From NCBI GenBank assembly GCA_023428585.1, contig JAEYXG010000072.1:1-6157 (forward strand): 6,157 bases of DNA. Reading direction: 5' to 3'. Positions 1 through 6,157 of the stretch are shown piece after piece. The translations under genes were made by a program, and so were the position numbers. This DNA is from Bacteroidota bacterium (GTDB lineage: Bacteria; Bacteroidota; Bacteroidia; Bacteroidales; Lentimicrobiaceae). Position 1 is the first letter of the stretch, and each line of letters begins with the position of its first letter. The notes beneath the pieces were generated by a model. It was given only the letters and a program-made list of their open reading frames with translations. It was not told the origin of the DNA and ran no database searches.

Positions 1-2970
1 TGCCAACTTGTCCATCGCCACTTTCTTCAAATCATCGCCTTCGTAATTGTCAATGATGCTCTGAAGTGTTTGTTTTGCCTGGAAAAGGTTATTCTGTACT
101 ACATAAATGTCAGACAGTAAAATAAATCCTTTTGCAAGCCAGTATTTAAAGGCAGGATACTCTGATGAAAGCCTGAAAACATTATTCTCTGCCGTGGTAT
201 AATCCTTCATCTCAAATGCCAACTCCGATAATGAATAGAGGGCTTCTGCACCATGAATTCCCTGCGATAGTTTTACTGTCTCGTTGAATGAACTTCTTGC
301 AAGTTCAGATCTCTTTAATATATTAGCCGACCTGCCAATCAATAGATTTGCTTCCGCTGCAATCAATGTGGAAGTTTGGTCCATTTCAATCACACGCTGT
401 GCATACATAATTGTTTGAGCATAATTGCCAACTTCATAGTGACATCTCATTTGACCGATAAATGCCTCAGCCAGGTTGTTCTTCTTTTCGGCATTCTCTT
501 CAAGCTTCTGATACATAGTCAACGCCTTGGTATAGTCTTTCATTTTATACAAGATGCCGGAAGCATAAAGGGCGGCATTCTCGGTGAAACTATTTCGCGG
601 ACGTGATATAATCTCCTGATAACTGGTGAGTGCTTCGTTGTATTGACCGGAGCGATTCTCACAATCAGCCTTGTAATAATGGGCATTCAGTGCAAAACTT
701 CCATCAGGAAATTTCTGCAGATATGATTTGAATCCTGGAAGAGCCTTTTCGCAATCACCACTCATGTATTTGTTTTCTGCAGCGACATATAATAGGGAAT
801 CCTGCTCTGATCGGCTTACATTGGCAAAAGGTATATCCTCAGCATAATCAACGTACTTGTCCACCTCATTCATGTCAACATATATATTCCTGATGACGGC
901 CAGGGCTTCGCGCGCTGTTGGTGTTGAAGGGTAGTCTTTCACCACTTTTTTAAGGGTCTCAAGTGCCTGTTGGTCTCGGTTTGTATTATAATAGATCAAA
1001 CCCGTATTGAGAAGAGCATCCTTAACAAAACTGCTTCTTGGGTAGTCCATTATAACTTTCTGGAAAGCAGACAATGCCTCGCTGTTCTTTTTCATGGCCA
1101 GATATGTCTGTCCCATCTCAAACCGTGCATCATCAGCATAAGGTGATTTAGGGTAATCAACCAAGAGCTTCTGCAATGAGTTTATTTTTTGATTATTATC
1201 ACCCGATACCCCCGCTGATATCGATTTGTGATATAATGCATAGTCAGCATCTGAGGCTTTTGAGTTCCCTACCTGATCATAAAGTACGGAAGCCTCTTTA
1301 TATTGTTTCAGCATTAAATGGCAATCGGCCATTCTCAATTTTGCATCATTTAATAAACGTTGATCTTTTGGGCGGCTTTCAATGAAAGTGTTGAATGCGT
1401 TTTTAGCCTGTGCATAGTCCTTTAGCTTAAGGTACGAATACCCTAAATTATAGTAGGCTGTGTTATACGAAGGATTGCCCTTGGCTGTATTGAGATAGTC
1501 ACGGAAATAATTCCGTGCAACATCATATTGCCCCAATCTGTAATAAGCTTCACCTTGCCAGAGCATTGATCCTTCAGTAATTTTTGAATCAATTTGATAC
1601 GACAGTGATTTTTTGAAAAGCCCGATGGCATCAAAATATTTCTGATTGTTGAATAACTCTATCCCTCTATAGTAAGTTATTTTCTGATAGATGGAATTTT
1701 GCAGCTCATTGCGTTTTTTTATTTGTTCAAGATTGGTAAGGGCCTCATCATAATTGCGGGTAACAAGGTATAGATTGGCGAGATAGGTGTATGCTTCATC
1801 CCTGCGTTTCGAACTTGGATACTCTTTTAAATACTGTTGAAGAGCAATGATCGCTTCATTGTATGGGTTATGTGAAAGTTCAACGGATAATTTGGCATAG
1901 TTGAACAATGCATCTTCTGCCAATGATGATCTAGCCGGTACTTTCCAGGCTGAACTGAATGCATTTGAGGCAAACTTTTTCTGATCGGTTTTAAGATAGC
2001 TATCACCCATATGATACCAGGCATTCTGGGCAAGACTGTCATTACCTGACGTAACATACTGGAATTCAGGTATGGCTTTTGAATATTCACGTTCAATATA
2101 ATAGGCAAAGCCGAGCATATAATGATCCTCACGAGTCATTTTGCTCCTGTTGAAAGAGGCGTATTCCTCCATCAATCTGGCAGCTTCCTTATAGTTGCCT
2201 TTACGGTACTGCGCATCGGCAACAAGCCTTAGCATTTCATTCGTACGCTTGTTCCTGGCGCCTTCCAGGTATGGATCTGCCATTGCGAGCATCTCCTCAT
2301 AGCGCCCCTGCACATAATAGATTTGAATGATATAGTATGGCACAACCGACTTAAACGTTTCATCATTTCTGAGTTTCTCAAAATCACGCAATGCAGTTTC
2401 ATAATTGCCGCTTGCATACATAATATGAGCATAATAGTAATTGGCCGGGCCAGTGTATTTGGTTTGCCTGTCCTTCATTTGCGAGAAGGCATTGGCGGCC
2501 TTATCCATGTCTCCACTTTTGAATAGGGTATACCCCCGCTTGAAAGTGAATTCCGCTCTCTCTTCCTGGTTCATATCACCGGTGGAGACATTGTTGTAAG
2601 CTTCAAGCGCACTGCGGTAATTGCTGTTCCTGAAATATAGATGCCCTAATTGTAGCCACACCCTGTTGGTGCGGGTACTTTGCGGGTGTTTCTTGAGATA
2701 TTCTTCAAGCATATATGCCGCATCACCATGCTTTAACTCTGCCGCTGAGGATGAAATATAAAAATCCTTCTCCGCATCATACTCCTGCAATAGATCATTT
2801 GCTTCTATCAATTTGGAATAGATGTTCCGTGCCGGTCCATAATGATCTTTTATATAGAGATCATGTGCCGAATTTATCGGGTTGTCCTGATTATAAGTTT
2901 GTTGCGCTGACAGACCTGACCATAGTATGGCTGGCAGTACAATAATTAGTATACTGATTATTTTTTTCAT
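1..2970 (-). CDS. Large exported TPR-repeat protein, C-terminus cut by window edge
   Basis: An uninterrupted frame of 990 codons runs from ATG at 2968-2970 to the left edge, with no stop in the window. Residues 1-22 form a Sec signal peptide: MKK, a hydrophobic stretch, then LSA before QQ. There is no lipobox cysteine, so the product is probably periplasmic. The rest is almost entirely helical tetratricopeptide-type repeats with the usual small/aromatic spacing. Clear examples are near residues 101-133 (W105, LGHLY), 503-536 (LGYSYLKLKDYAQA) and 611-647 (MGQTYLAMKKNSEA). Near residue 943 is YWLAKGFILLSDIYV, which I recall lying close to the C-terminus of Bacteroidetes TPR proteins of about 1000 residues, so probably only a few dozen residues are missing (inference). 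TPR arrays bind protein partners; the partner here is unknown. The A-rich leader lacks a Shine-Dalgarno. An overlapping ATG at 2972-2974 is out of frame. Resemblance to gliding/T9SS TPR proteins (SprE/PorW type) is generic, so no symbol is given. Confidence 0.93.
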   Translation of the reverse strand, partial: MKKIISILIIVLPAILWSGLSAQQTYNQDNPINSAHDLYIKDHYGPARNIYSKLIEANDLLQEYDAEKDFYISSSAAELKHGDAAYMLEEYLKKHPQSTRTNRVWLQLGHLYFRNSNYRSALEAYNNVSTGDMNQEERAEFTFKRGYTLFKSGDMDKAANAFSQMKDRQTKYTGPANYYYAHIMYASGNYETALRDFEKLRNDETFKSVVPYYIIQIYYVQGRYEEMLAMADPYLEGARNKRTNEMLRLVADAQYRKGNYKEAARLMEEYASFNRSKMTREDHYMLGFAYYIEREYSKAIPEFQYVTSGNDSLAQNAWYHMGDSYLKTDQKKFASNAFSSAWKVPARSSLAEDALFNYAKLSVELSHNPYNEAIIALQQYLKEYPSSKRRDEAYTYLANLYLVTRNYDEALTNLEQIKKRNELQNSIYQKITYYRGIELFNNQKYFDAIGLFKKSLSYQIDSKITEGSMLWQGEAYYRLGQYDVARNYFRDYLNTAKGNPSYNTAYYNLGYSYLKLKDYAQAKNAFNTFIESRPKDQRLLNDAKLRMADCHLMLKQYKEASVLYDQVGNSKASDADYALYHKSISAGVSGDNNQKINSLQKLLVDYPKSPYADDARFEMGQTYLAMKKNSEALSAFQKVIMDYPRSSFVKDALLNTGLIYYNTNRDQQALETLKKVVKDYPSTPTAREALAVIRNIYVDMNEVDKYVDYAEDIPFANVSRSEQDSLLYVAAENKYMSGDCEKALPGFKSYLQKFPDGSFALNAHYYKADCENRSGQYNEALTSYQEIISRPRNSFTENAALYASGILYKMKDYTKALTMYQKLEENAEKKNNLAEAFIGQMRCHYEVGNYAQTIMYAQRVIEMDQTSTLIAAEANLLIGRSANILKRSELARSSFNETVKLSQGIHGAEALYSLSELAFEMKDYTTAENNVFRLSSEYPAFKYWLAKGFILLSDIYVVQNNLFQAKQTLQSIIDNYEGDDLKKVAMDKLA

Positions 2971-2994
2971 GCATGGTTTGTTTTACCGGTAGCT

Positions 2995-3016
2995 AAAATA
3001 AGCCCTTATGGCTTAT
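2995..3016 (-). terminator. Possible weak hairpin terminator in the gap before the TPR gene
   Basis: Read on the minus strand, TAAGCC (3004-2999 complement) and GGCTTA pair around a 5-base loop (complement of 3005-3009), and TTTT follows the stem. The stem is short and has only three G-C pairs per arm, so it could be a weak intrinsic terminator for the T9SS cargo gene 140 bases upstream. It could equally be a leader hairpin of the TPR gene, since it lies only about 25-45 bases before that start. The sequence TATTTTAG overlapping the tail differs by one base from TAnnTTTG and might instead be the TPR gene's -7 box. The rest of 2971-3157 shows nothing else I can support. Confidence 0.3.
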
Positions 3017-3157
3017 CTTGAACCATAAATAGGTATAAATTATCAACAGTAGAATATTTAAAATCCTCTGCTTAGTAACGAAAGTTGGATTATTATAGTA
3101 TGGGTTTCATTGGCACATTCAGTAATTTGTGCAGTTTGAAATGATAAATCCGGTTTT

Positions 3158-4075
3158 TTAATAAAGTCGCGAAAACTTGATGGTTTGGCTTCTATTTCCG
3201 GGTAACAATATCCTTGCTATATAGACGCCTTTTGGTAGATTGGAAATATTTATCAAGGTTGTATTACTGCCCATAGCCTCAACAGATTGCACGATATTGC
3301 CGTTAATAGAGAAGATGTCTATTCTTGAAGGGATAGCGTTGCCACTGAAAACTACCAATGAATTGCCATCACTGGATTCTGATAAATAGACATCTTTTCT
3401 ATACCCAATTTCATGCACTGCTACCTGACTGTACTCCAGCCACAGACTGTCAACCCACAGAGTACTTCCACCCACAGGTGCACCAAATAGAATGTTTGAT
3501 GAAACGAACATTATGTTCATTGAGTCGGGGGTAGTCCAGGTTACGTATTCAATTGGAATATTGAATTCTTGCCAGGAAGTGACCACTTCGCCGAATGATT
3601 TATAGGCATAGGCAATAGTGTCACGTGAGGTTCCATTCCATTTTGTAAGTCCAATTCCCATTATGCATGAATCGCCGCTCAATGGCTGATATTTATAGTA
3701 TCCTTTGAGATACTTGGGCTGGCCTGTAATGGGAACACCTCCCTCAACAGTACCTGTAGCATTCATAATATCAATGATTACATCTCCAAGAGTTAATATT
3801 CCGGGCATTGTTACCGGGCCGACAAGAAATATATTTTGTGTAACTGATTGAACCTTTGCACTGGAAGTACCACTGTAAGGTGAATTCATTTCTTGAGTAA
3901 CACAAACAAAGTTGGTGCCTAATATATTTTCATTTGATGTGTCCCAATCCGTTGGTGCACCGGCTGCCCAACTTTCAAAATCAGCATTGGGAATTTGATT
4001 CTGGGCAAGCAGGGTATTGGCGGATGATAATAGAATCAGCATAACTATGCTTATGTAATGTGTAAAGTTCTTCAT
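3158..4075 (-). CDS. T9SS-secreted PCMD-like domain protein
   Basis: A complete 305-residue protein with three parts. (1) Residues 1-24 are a Sec signal peptide (MKNF, hydrophobic core, cleavage likely at LLA|Q). (2) Residues about 27-216 are a beta-rich domain opening with IPNADFESW and containing PTDWDTSNEN, YLKGYYKYQP (122-131), GDSCIMGIGLTKWNG (134-148), PDSMNIMFVSS (183-193) and STLWVDSLWLEY (204-215). This pattern matches my memory of the PCMD family (putative carbohydrate metabolism domain), which has a jelly-roll, carbohydrate-binding-like fold. (3) Residues about 229-305 are a type A T9SS C-terminal sorting domain, with the hallmarks IDIFSINGNIV (252-262), LPKGVYIARI (280-289) and terminal IKFSRLY. 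The product should cross the outer membrane by T9SS and become surface-attached or released. No catalytic residues are recognisable, and no SusC/SusD or glycosidase gene lies beside it, so the ligand is unknown. The leader is A-rich without a Shine-Dalgarno. Confidence 0.92.
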   Translation of the reverse strand: MKNFTHYISIVMLILLSSANTLLAQNQIPNADFESWAAGAPTDWDTSNENILGTNFVCVTQEMNSPYSGTSSAKVQSVTQNIFLVGPVTMPGILTLGDVIIDIMNATGTVEGGVPITGQPKYLKGYYKYQPLSGDSCIMGIGLTKWNGTSRDTIAYAYKSFGEVVTSWQEFNIPIEYVTWTTPDSMNIMFVSSNILFGAPVGGSTLWVDSLWLEYSQVAVHEIGYRKDVYLSESSDGNSLVVFSGNAIPSRIDIFSINGNIVQSVEAMGSNTTLINISNLPKGVYIARILLPGNRSQTIKFSRLY

Positions 4076-4100
4076 GCTGCTTGTTTTTACAATGAATTAA

Positions 4101-4108
4101 CAAAGTTA
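4101..4108 (-). promoter_or_regulatory. Bacteroidetes -7 promoter box for the T9SS cargo gene
   Basis: On the minus strand TAACTTTG is an exact match to the Bacteroidetes consensus TAnnTTTG. It lies 25 bases before the ATG at 4073-4075, giving a leader of roughly 20 bases. The expected -33 TTG element is not clear; a GTTTC lies about 20 bases upstream. The box lies downstream of the rnpB terminator, so this gene is probably transcribed independently. Confidence 0.55.
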
Positions 4109-4164
4109 GTAATCGATGGAATATGAAACTATAGCAGAAACCATTCGGATTGAAAAATGTTGAC

Positions 4165-4203
4165 AAAAAAAGCGCAGAAACAGTTTTTATTCTGTTCCTG
4201 CGC
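4165..4203 (-). terminator. Strong intrinsic terminator of rnpB
   Basis: Read on the minus strand, GCGCAGGAACAG (complement of 4203-4192) pairs with CTGTTTCTGCGC (complement of 4183-4172) over 12 base pairs with a single G-T wobble. The loop is 8 bases (AATAAAAA), and seven T residues (complement of 4171-4165) follow directly. This is a textbook rho-independent terminator. It lies about 28 bases past the end of the RNase P RNA and before the promoter of the next gene, so it separates the two units. Confidence 0.9.
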
Positions 4204-4230
4204 TCATCATTAAATGAAAAACGGTACCGT

Positions 4231-4620
4231 TCAATGTTGTAAGCGGGGTTCTGTTCCTGGCAATAAAGCCAGGCTCCTGTCATTTATCTAGTTCCGGAGT
4301 TGCCTCCGGAATCCAACGACCTACCCCCCTGAATGGAGCGGGCAACTCCTGACCTCCTATAAAGAAGATCTTCAGGTATATTTGGTCTTTCAATCCATAA
4401 GGTTTACCCGCGCAATCTGTCGCCAGACTGCACTGTAGGCTCTTACCCTACATTTTCACCCTTACCATATCAAAGAACGAATCTTTACAATGGCGGTTGT
4501 TTTCTGTGGCACTGGCTGTATTCACCGGTTGTGAACCCTTCCCGTTAGGAAGTATGGCGCCCTTTATTGCCCCGACTTTCCTCTTGAAGTGTTAAAACTT
4601 CAAGCGACAGAACACATTGA
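4231..4620 (-). ncRNA. rnpB: RNase P RNA, bacterial type A
   Basis: This is the catalytic RNA of RNase P, which together with the RnpA protein trims 5' leaders from pre-tRNAs. About 390 bases fold as a type A molecule. P1 pairs 4614-4620 with 4231-4237 (7 bp). P2 pairs 4606-4610 with 4277-4281. P3 is a simple hairpin (4598-4604 with 4583-4589, 8-base loop). P4 pairs AAGUCGGGG (4578-4570) with CCCCGCUU (4248-4241) and leaves the conserved bulged U. P6 is GGGC (4562-4559) pairing with GCCC (4343-4340) in the loop of P17 (stem 4335-4338/4346-4349), the type A pseudoknot. P18 has an 8-bp stem (4292-4299/4304-4311) capped by a GCAA tetraloop. P19 is CCUGGC/GCCAGG (4268-4273/4256-4261). Conserved GAGGAAAGUC, AAGGGUGAAA, GUAAGAGC, ACAGAA and the GGU tRNA-CCA-binding motif of L15 (near 4323-4325) are all present. 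The ends are set by P1; the mature 3' end may extend a few bases further. Confidence 0.97.
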
Positions 4621-4632
4621 TTTTCAGTTTAA

Positions 4633-4666
4633 CAAAATTATTAACCTATACAAATATACTGCAAAA
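4633..4666 (-). promoter_or_regulatory. Probable rnpB promoter
   Basis: On the minus strand TAATTTTG (complement of 4640-4633) matches TAnnTTTG exactly, and a TTTG -33 element (complement of 4665-4662) lies 21 bases upstream, within the usual Bacteroidetes spacing. The predicted transcription start, near 4625-4628, falls only a few bases before the 5' strand of P1 at 4620, as expected for an RNA needing little 5' trimming. A second match, TATATTTG (complement of 4658-4651), lacks a good -33 partner. The remainder of the gap back to the Smr gene stop (up to 4733) shows no clear terminator for that gene. Confidence 0.65.
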
Positions 4667-4733
4667 ATTGTACCATTGCCCTACTTGATTCTGAATTATC
4701 TTAGTTCTGATGGGATGATATATTCTCAGATGG

Positions 4734-5852
4734 TCAAGCCCTATTATCGTTATGAATCACAATTTCAATTGCCCCATTACCATATCGGGCAAAGGAGGCT
4801 TTTCGTAATTCAAGGTTTTCATAGTCCTTCAATTGATTGATTATAGCTGATTTCAAAACTCCATTTCCAATACCATGAATGAAAGTAATACGATTATAGT
4901 TAAAGGTTATTGCACTCTCAAGCATTCTTGAAAAATAGTCAATCTGATAAAGCAGGATTTCATCCTGGGGCATAGTTGTATAATCGGTTCTCAAGGCAGA
5001 GATATGCAAATCAACTTCTGCCTCCCGAGGCCCTGTTCTATGCTTATCAATCAAGGCCGTAGGTGTAATGGCATCAATCTTTTGCCGGGCTGCCGGGTCC
5101 ATGCTCAACTTGCCATGAACATTCCCGGGCATAAGCTTTTGGGAGGCAATATCACCCAGCTGCAAGATAATTGCCTTTGAATCAGTGAGCTTGAATTCCT
5201 GATATCCGGTTTCTTTAAAAAATCTGGAAGCCTTGACTTTAAAATGGGCATGAAGTGGCTGATACAAGTCCTGCATTTCATGGCTATGGAAAAGCACCTG
5301 TACAATTCCATTGGTCCATGCTTCAAGATCCTCACGGGTTATGGTTTCAATGTGTATCTTTGAATAAGCTGGTATAACATCATAGCTTACACCGGCAAAG
5401 CTGTTCTTATCCTCTTCCAGTAGAAATGAAAATATGGCGTCAAATGCAGTGTTATTTACAAGGATAATATCTATATTCCCAGTTATCAGCCATTTCTGAT
5501 CATGGGGCTCCCAAATGAGATAAATTCCTTCAGCTAATCCCGCTCCTGACTGACGATAGATAGAAGAGACAGGATCACCAATGTTTTCTTCCTGCGTAGT
5601 CTTCTCTTTCTCCACTTCTTCTTTCCTGGCCGTTACCGACTCAGAAACCTTTATATCCACCTTGACCGGTCGGTCAAAGAATCTGTCAGCCGCCCCATTT
5701 GGCTCTATTTTTATCAGATCATTGACTAATACCGGGACTTCAAATCCTTCCTCTATGGCAACCTTTACCATTGACGTGCTTATTAGACCTGTAATTATTC
5801 CGCCACCTTTTTCATTCAAGAATCTTACCTTGTCACCAACCTTTAATTCCAT
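4734..5852 (-). CDS. DUF2027 and Smr domain protein
   Basis: A complete 372-residue cytoplasmic protein with no signal peptide or membrane segment. Residues 1-51 look like a small SH3/KOW-like beta barrel (VGDKVRFLNEKGGG, then VPVLVNDLIKIEP). Residues about 66-92 are a charged, Lys/Glu-rich linker. Residues about 95-245 form the beta-rich DUF2027 core (IYLIWEP at 110-116, WLITGNIDIILVNN at 121-134). Residues about 279-369 are the Smr domain, with EVDLH (279-283), HGIGNG (326-331) and a closing YGNGAIEIV (357-365). The architecture is characteristic of Bacteroidetes. Smr domains occur in MutS2 and in E. coli SmrB, where the DLH and HGxG motifs serve nucleic-acid binding and mRNA cleavage at collided ribosomes. 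Whether this protein cleaves RNA or DNA is unknown. The residue after DLH is Ile rather than the Gly of classical Smr proteins. The ATG at 5850-5852 is the first in frame and begins the barrel directly. rnpB follows 113 bases downstream on the same strand. Confidence 0.93.
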   Translation of the reverse strand: MELKVGDKVRFLNEKGGGIITGLISTSMVKVAIEEGFEVPVLVNDLIKIEPNGAADRFFDRPVKVDIKVSESVTARKEEVEKEKTTQEENIGDPVSSIYRQSGAGLAEGIYLIWEPHDQKWLITGNIDIILVNNTAFDAIFSFLLEEDKNSFAGVSYDVIPAYSKIHIETITREDLEAWTNGIVQVLFHSHEMQDLYQPLHAHFKVKASRFFKETGYQEFKLTDSKAIILQLGDIASQKLMPGNVHGKLSMDPAARQKIDAITPTALIDKHRTGPREAEVDLHISALRTDYTTMPQDEILLYQIDYFSRMLESAITFNYNRITFIHGIGNGVLKSAIINQLKDYENLELRKASFARYGNGAIEIVIHNDNRA

Positions 5853-5888
5853 TTAGTATATCTGGTATTTGTTAATTTTTTTCGAGTG

Positions 5889-5896
5889 CAAAAATA
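5889..5896 (-). promoter_or_regulatory. Bacteroidetes -7 box for the Smr gene
   Basis: TATTTTTG on the minus strand matches TAnnTTTG exactly and lies 36 bases before the Smr start codon, which implies a leader of about 30 A/T-rich bases. No convincing -33 TTG is seen at 19-21 bases upstream, so the call rests on the -7 box and its position. The box lies just beyond the stop codon of the doubtful small ORF upstream. Confidence 0.5.
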
Positions 5897-5898
5897 CA

Positions 5899-6093
5899 TC
5901 AATTAATGGTTGTAATTATTTTGAAGGGAAAATACCAGCCATTGCCATTGCATTCATCATCAATATGTTTCAAAACATCAGAAATTGTGTGTTTTACTTG
6001 TGTGGTTGGAATGCAAGTGTCGTTTTTAATACTTTCACTTGCCTCCATGGTTGCCTTACCCAAAAGTAGTGGCAGATCATTAAAACGTAACAT
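5899..6093 (-). CDS. Doubtful small hypothetical protein (64 residues)
   Basis: An ATG-to-TGA frame of 64 codons lies on the same strand as all other genes and ends 46 bases before the Smr start. The product begins MLRFNDLPLLLGKATMEASE and has a polar, Asp/Asn-rich second half (KHIDDECNGNGWYFPF). I recognise no family, signal peptide or membrane segment. Residue composition is not absurd for a soluble protein and codon choice is unremarkable. However, there is no Shine-Dalgarno, no matching promoter upstream, and an overlapping plus-strand frame of similar length is equally unconvincing. It may be a chance ORF or the remnant of a longer gene. Confidence 0.27.
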   Translation of the reverse strand: MLRFNDLPLLLGKATMEASESIKNDTCIPTTQVKHTISDVLKHIDDECNGNGWYFPFKIITTIN

Positions 6094-6157
6094 TAATTGG
6101 AGTAATTTAGCATGTACTATAACGGTTCAAACCATTATTGGTTTAATCATTGTATTC
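6094..6157. other. Right-edge region with possible plus-strand start
   Basis: On the plus strand GGAG at 6099-6102 precedes an ATG at 6112-6114 by 9 bases, and the frame stays open for the 15 codons to the edge, reading MYYNGSNHYWFNHCI. The overlapping TAATTTAG (6103-6110) differs by one base from TAnnTTTG, so it could instead be a promoter box for a gene beyond the window. A short inverted repeat, AAACCA and TGGTTT with a 4-base gap, lies at 6129-6144. Fifteen codons are far too few to call a gene. Confidence 0.2.

Noticed and set aside
1443..2432. Several minus-strand ORFs of 60-100 codons
   Set aside because: They are out-of-frame shadows inside the continuous TPR-protein frame, which has a signal peptide and repeat pattern throughout.
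376..2945. Plus-strand ORFs of 67-76 codons at 376-606, 1176-1385, 2323-2526 and 2715-2945
   Set aside because: All are antisense to the TPR gene, with no start signals or recognisable domains.
1..2970. Internal sequence repeats in the TPR gene considered as DNA repeats or a CRISPR-like array
   Set aside because: Periodicity exists only at protein level as degenerate 34-residue motifs; no near-identical DNA units or spacers are visible.
3089..3135. Hairpin GCACA/TGTGC after the T9SS gene stop considered as a terminator
   Set aside because: The stem is only 5 bp with a 10-base loop and no T run follows on the minus strand.
3981..4283. Minus-strand ORF of 100 codons across the rnpB 3' half and into the T9SS gene start
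   Set aside because: It covers the RNase P RNA 3' strands, the terminator and the promoter and signal peptide of the next gene, so it is a chance frame through non-coding RNA.
4589..4840. Plus-strand ORF of 83 codons
   Set aside because: It runs antisense across the rnpB promoter and the end of the Smr coding region, with no recognisable protein features.
5581..5856. Plus-strand ORF of 91 codons, Ser/Thr-rich
   Set aside because: It lies entirely antisense to the N-terminal part of the Smr protein, whose domains are well supported; its composition reflects the complement of a Lys/Glu-rich linker.
5869..6069. Plus-strand ORF of 66 codons, Cys/Phe/Ile-rich
   Set aside because: No translation signal or family resemblance; it overlaps the Smr promoter box and reads like AT-rich intergenic sequence.

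Overview
The window looks like ordinary chromosomal DNA from a member of the Bacteroidetes. It is AT-rich. Three sites match the Bacteroidetes -7 promoter element TAnnTTTG, and starts are preceded by A-rich leaders rather than strong Shine-Dalgarno sequences. One secreted protein carries a type IX secretion (T9SS) C-terminal sorting domain, and a DUF2027-plus-Smr protein of a kind typical of this phylum is present. Genus cannot be assigned from the sequence alone.

Layout, right to left, because every confident gene is on the minus strand. (1) 5853-6157 is a poorly coding edge region with one doubtful 64-codon ORF and the promoter of the next gene. (2) 4734-5852 encodes a 372-residue DUF2027/Smr-domain protein. 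(3) 4231-4620 is a complete type A RNase P RNA gene (rnpB), recognisable from its P4 core, P6/L17 pseudoknot, GNRA-capped P18 and the GGU motif of L15. It has its own promoter just upstream and a strong intrinsic terminator at 4165-4203. (4) 3158-4075 encodes a 305-residue secreted protein with a PCMD-like carbohydrate-binding-type domain and a T9SS sorting tail. (5) 1-2970 is one uninterrupted reading frame of 990 codons that runs off the left edge. It encodes a large exported TPR-repeat protein of the roughly 1000-residue Bacteroidetes type, missing only its C-terminal end.

The genes do not form an obvious pathway. Each unit appears to have its own promoter. Two products relate to RNA or nucleic acid metabolism (Smr protein, RNase P RNA) and two are exported envelope or surface proteins (T9SS cargo, TPR protein). 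I found no mobile element, CRISPR array, tRNA, rRNA or defence system. The points most worth a second look are the Smr protein's possible nuclease role, the unassigned T9SS cargo, the large TPR protein and the compact P3 of the RNase P RNA.
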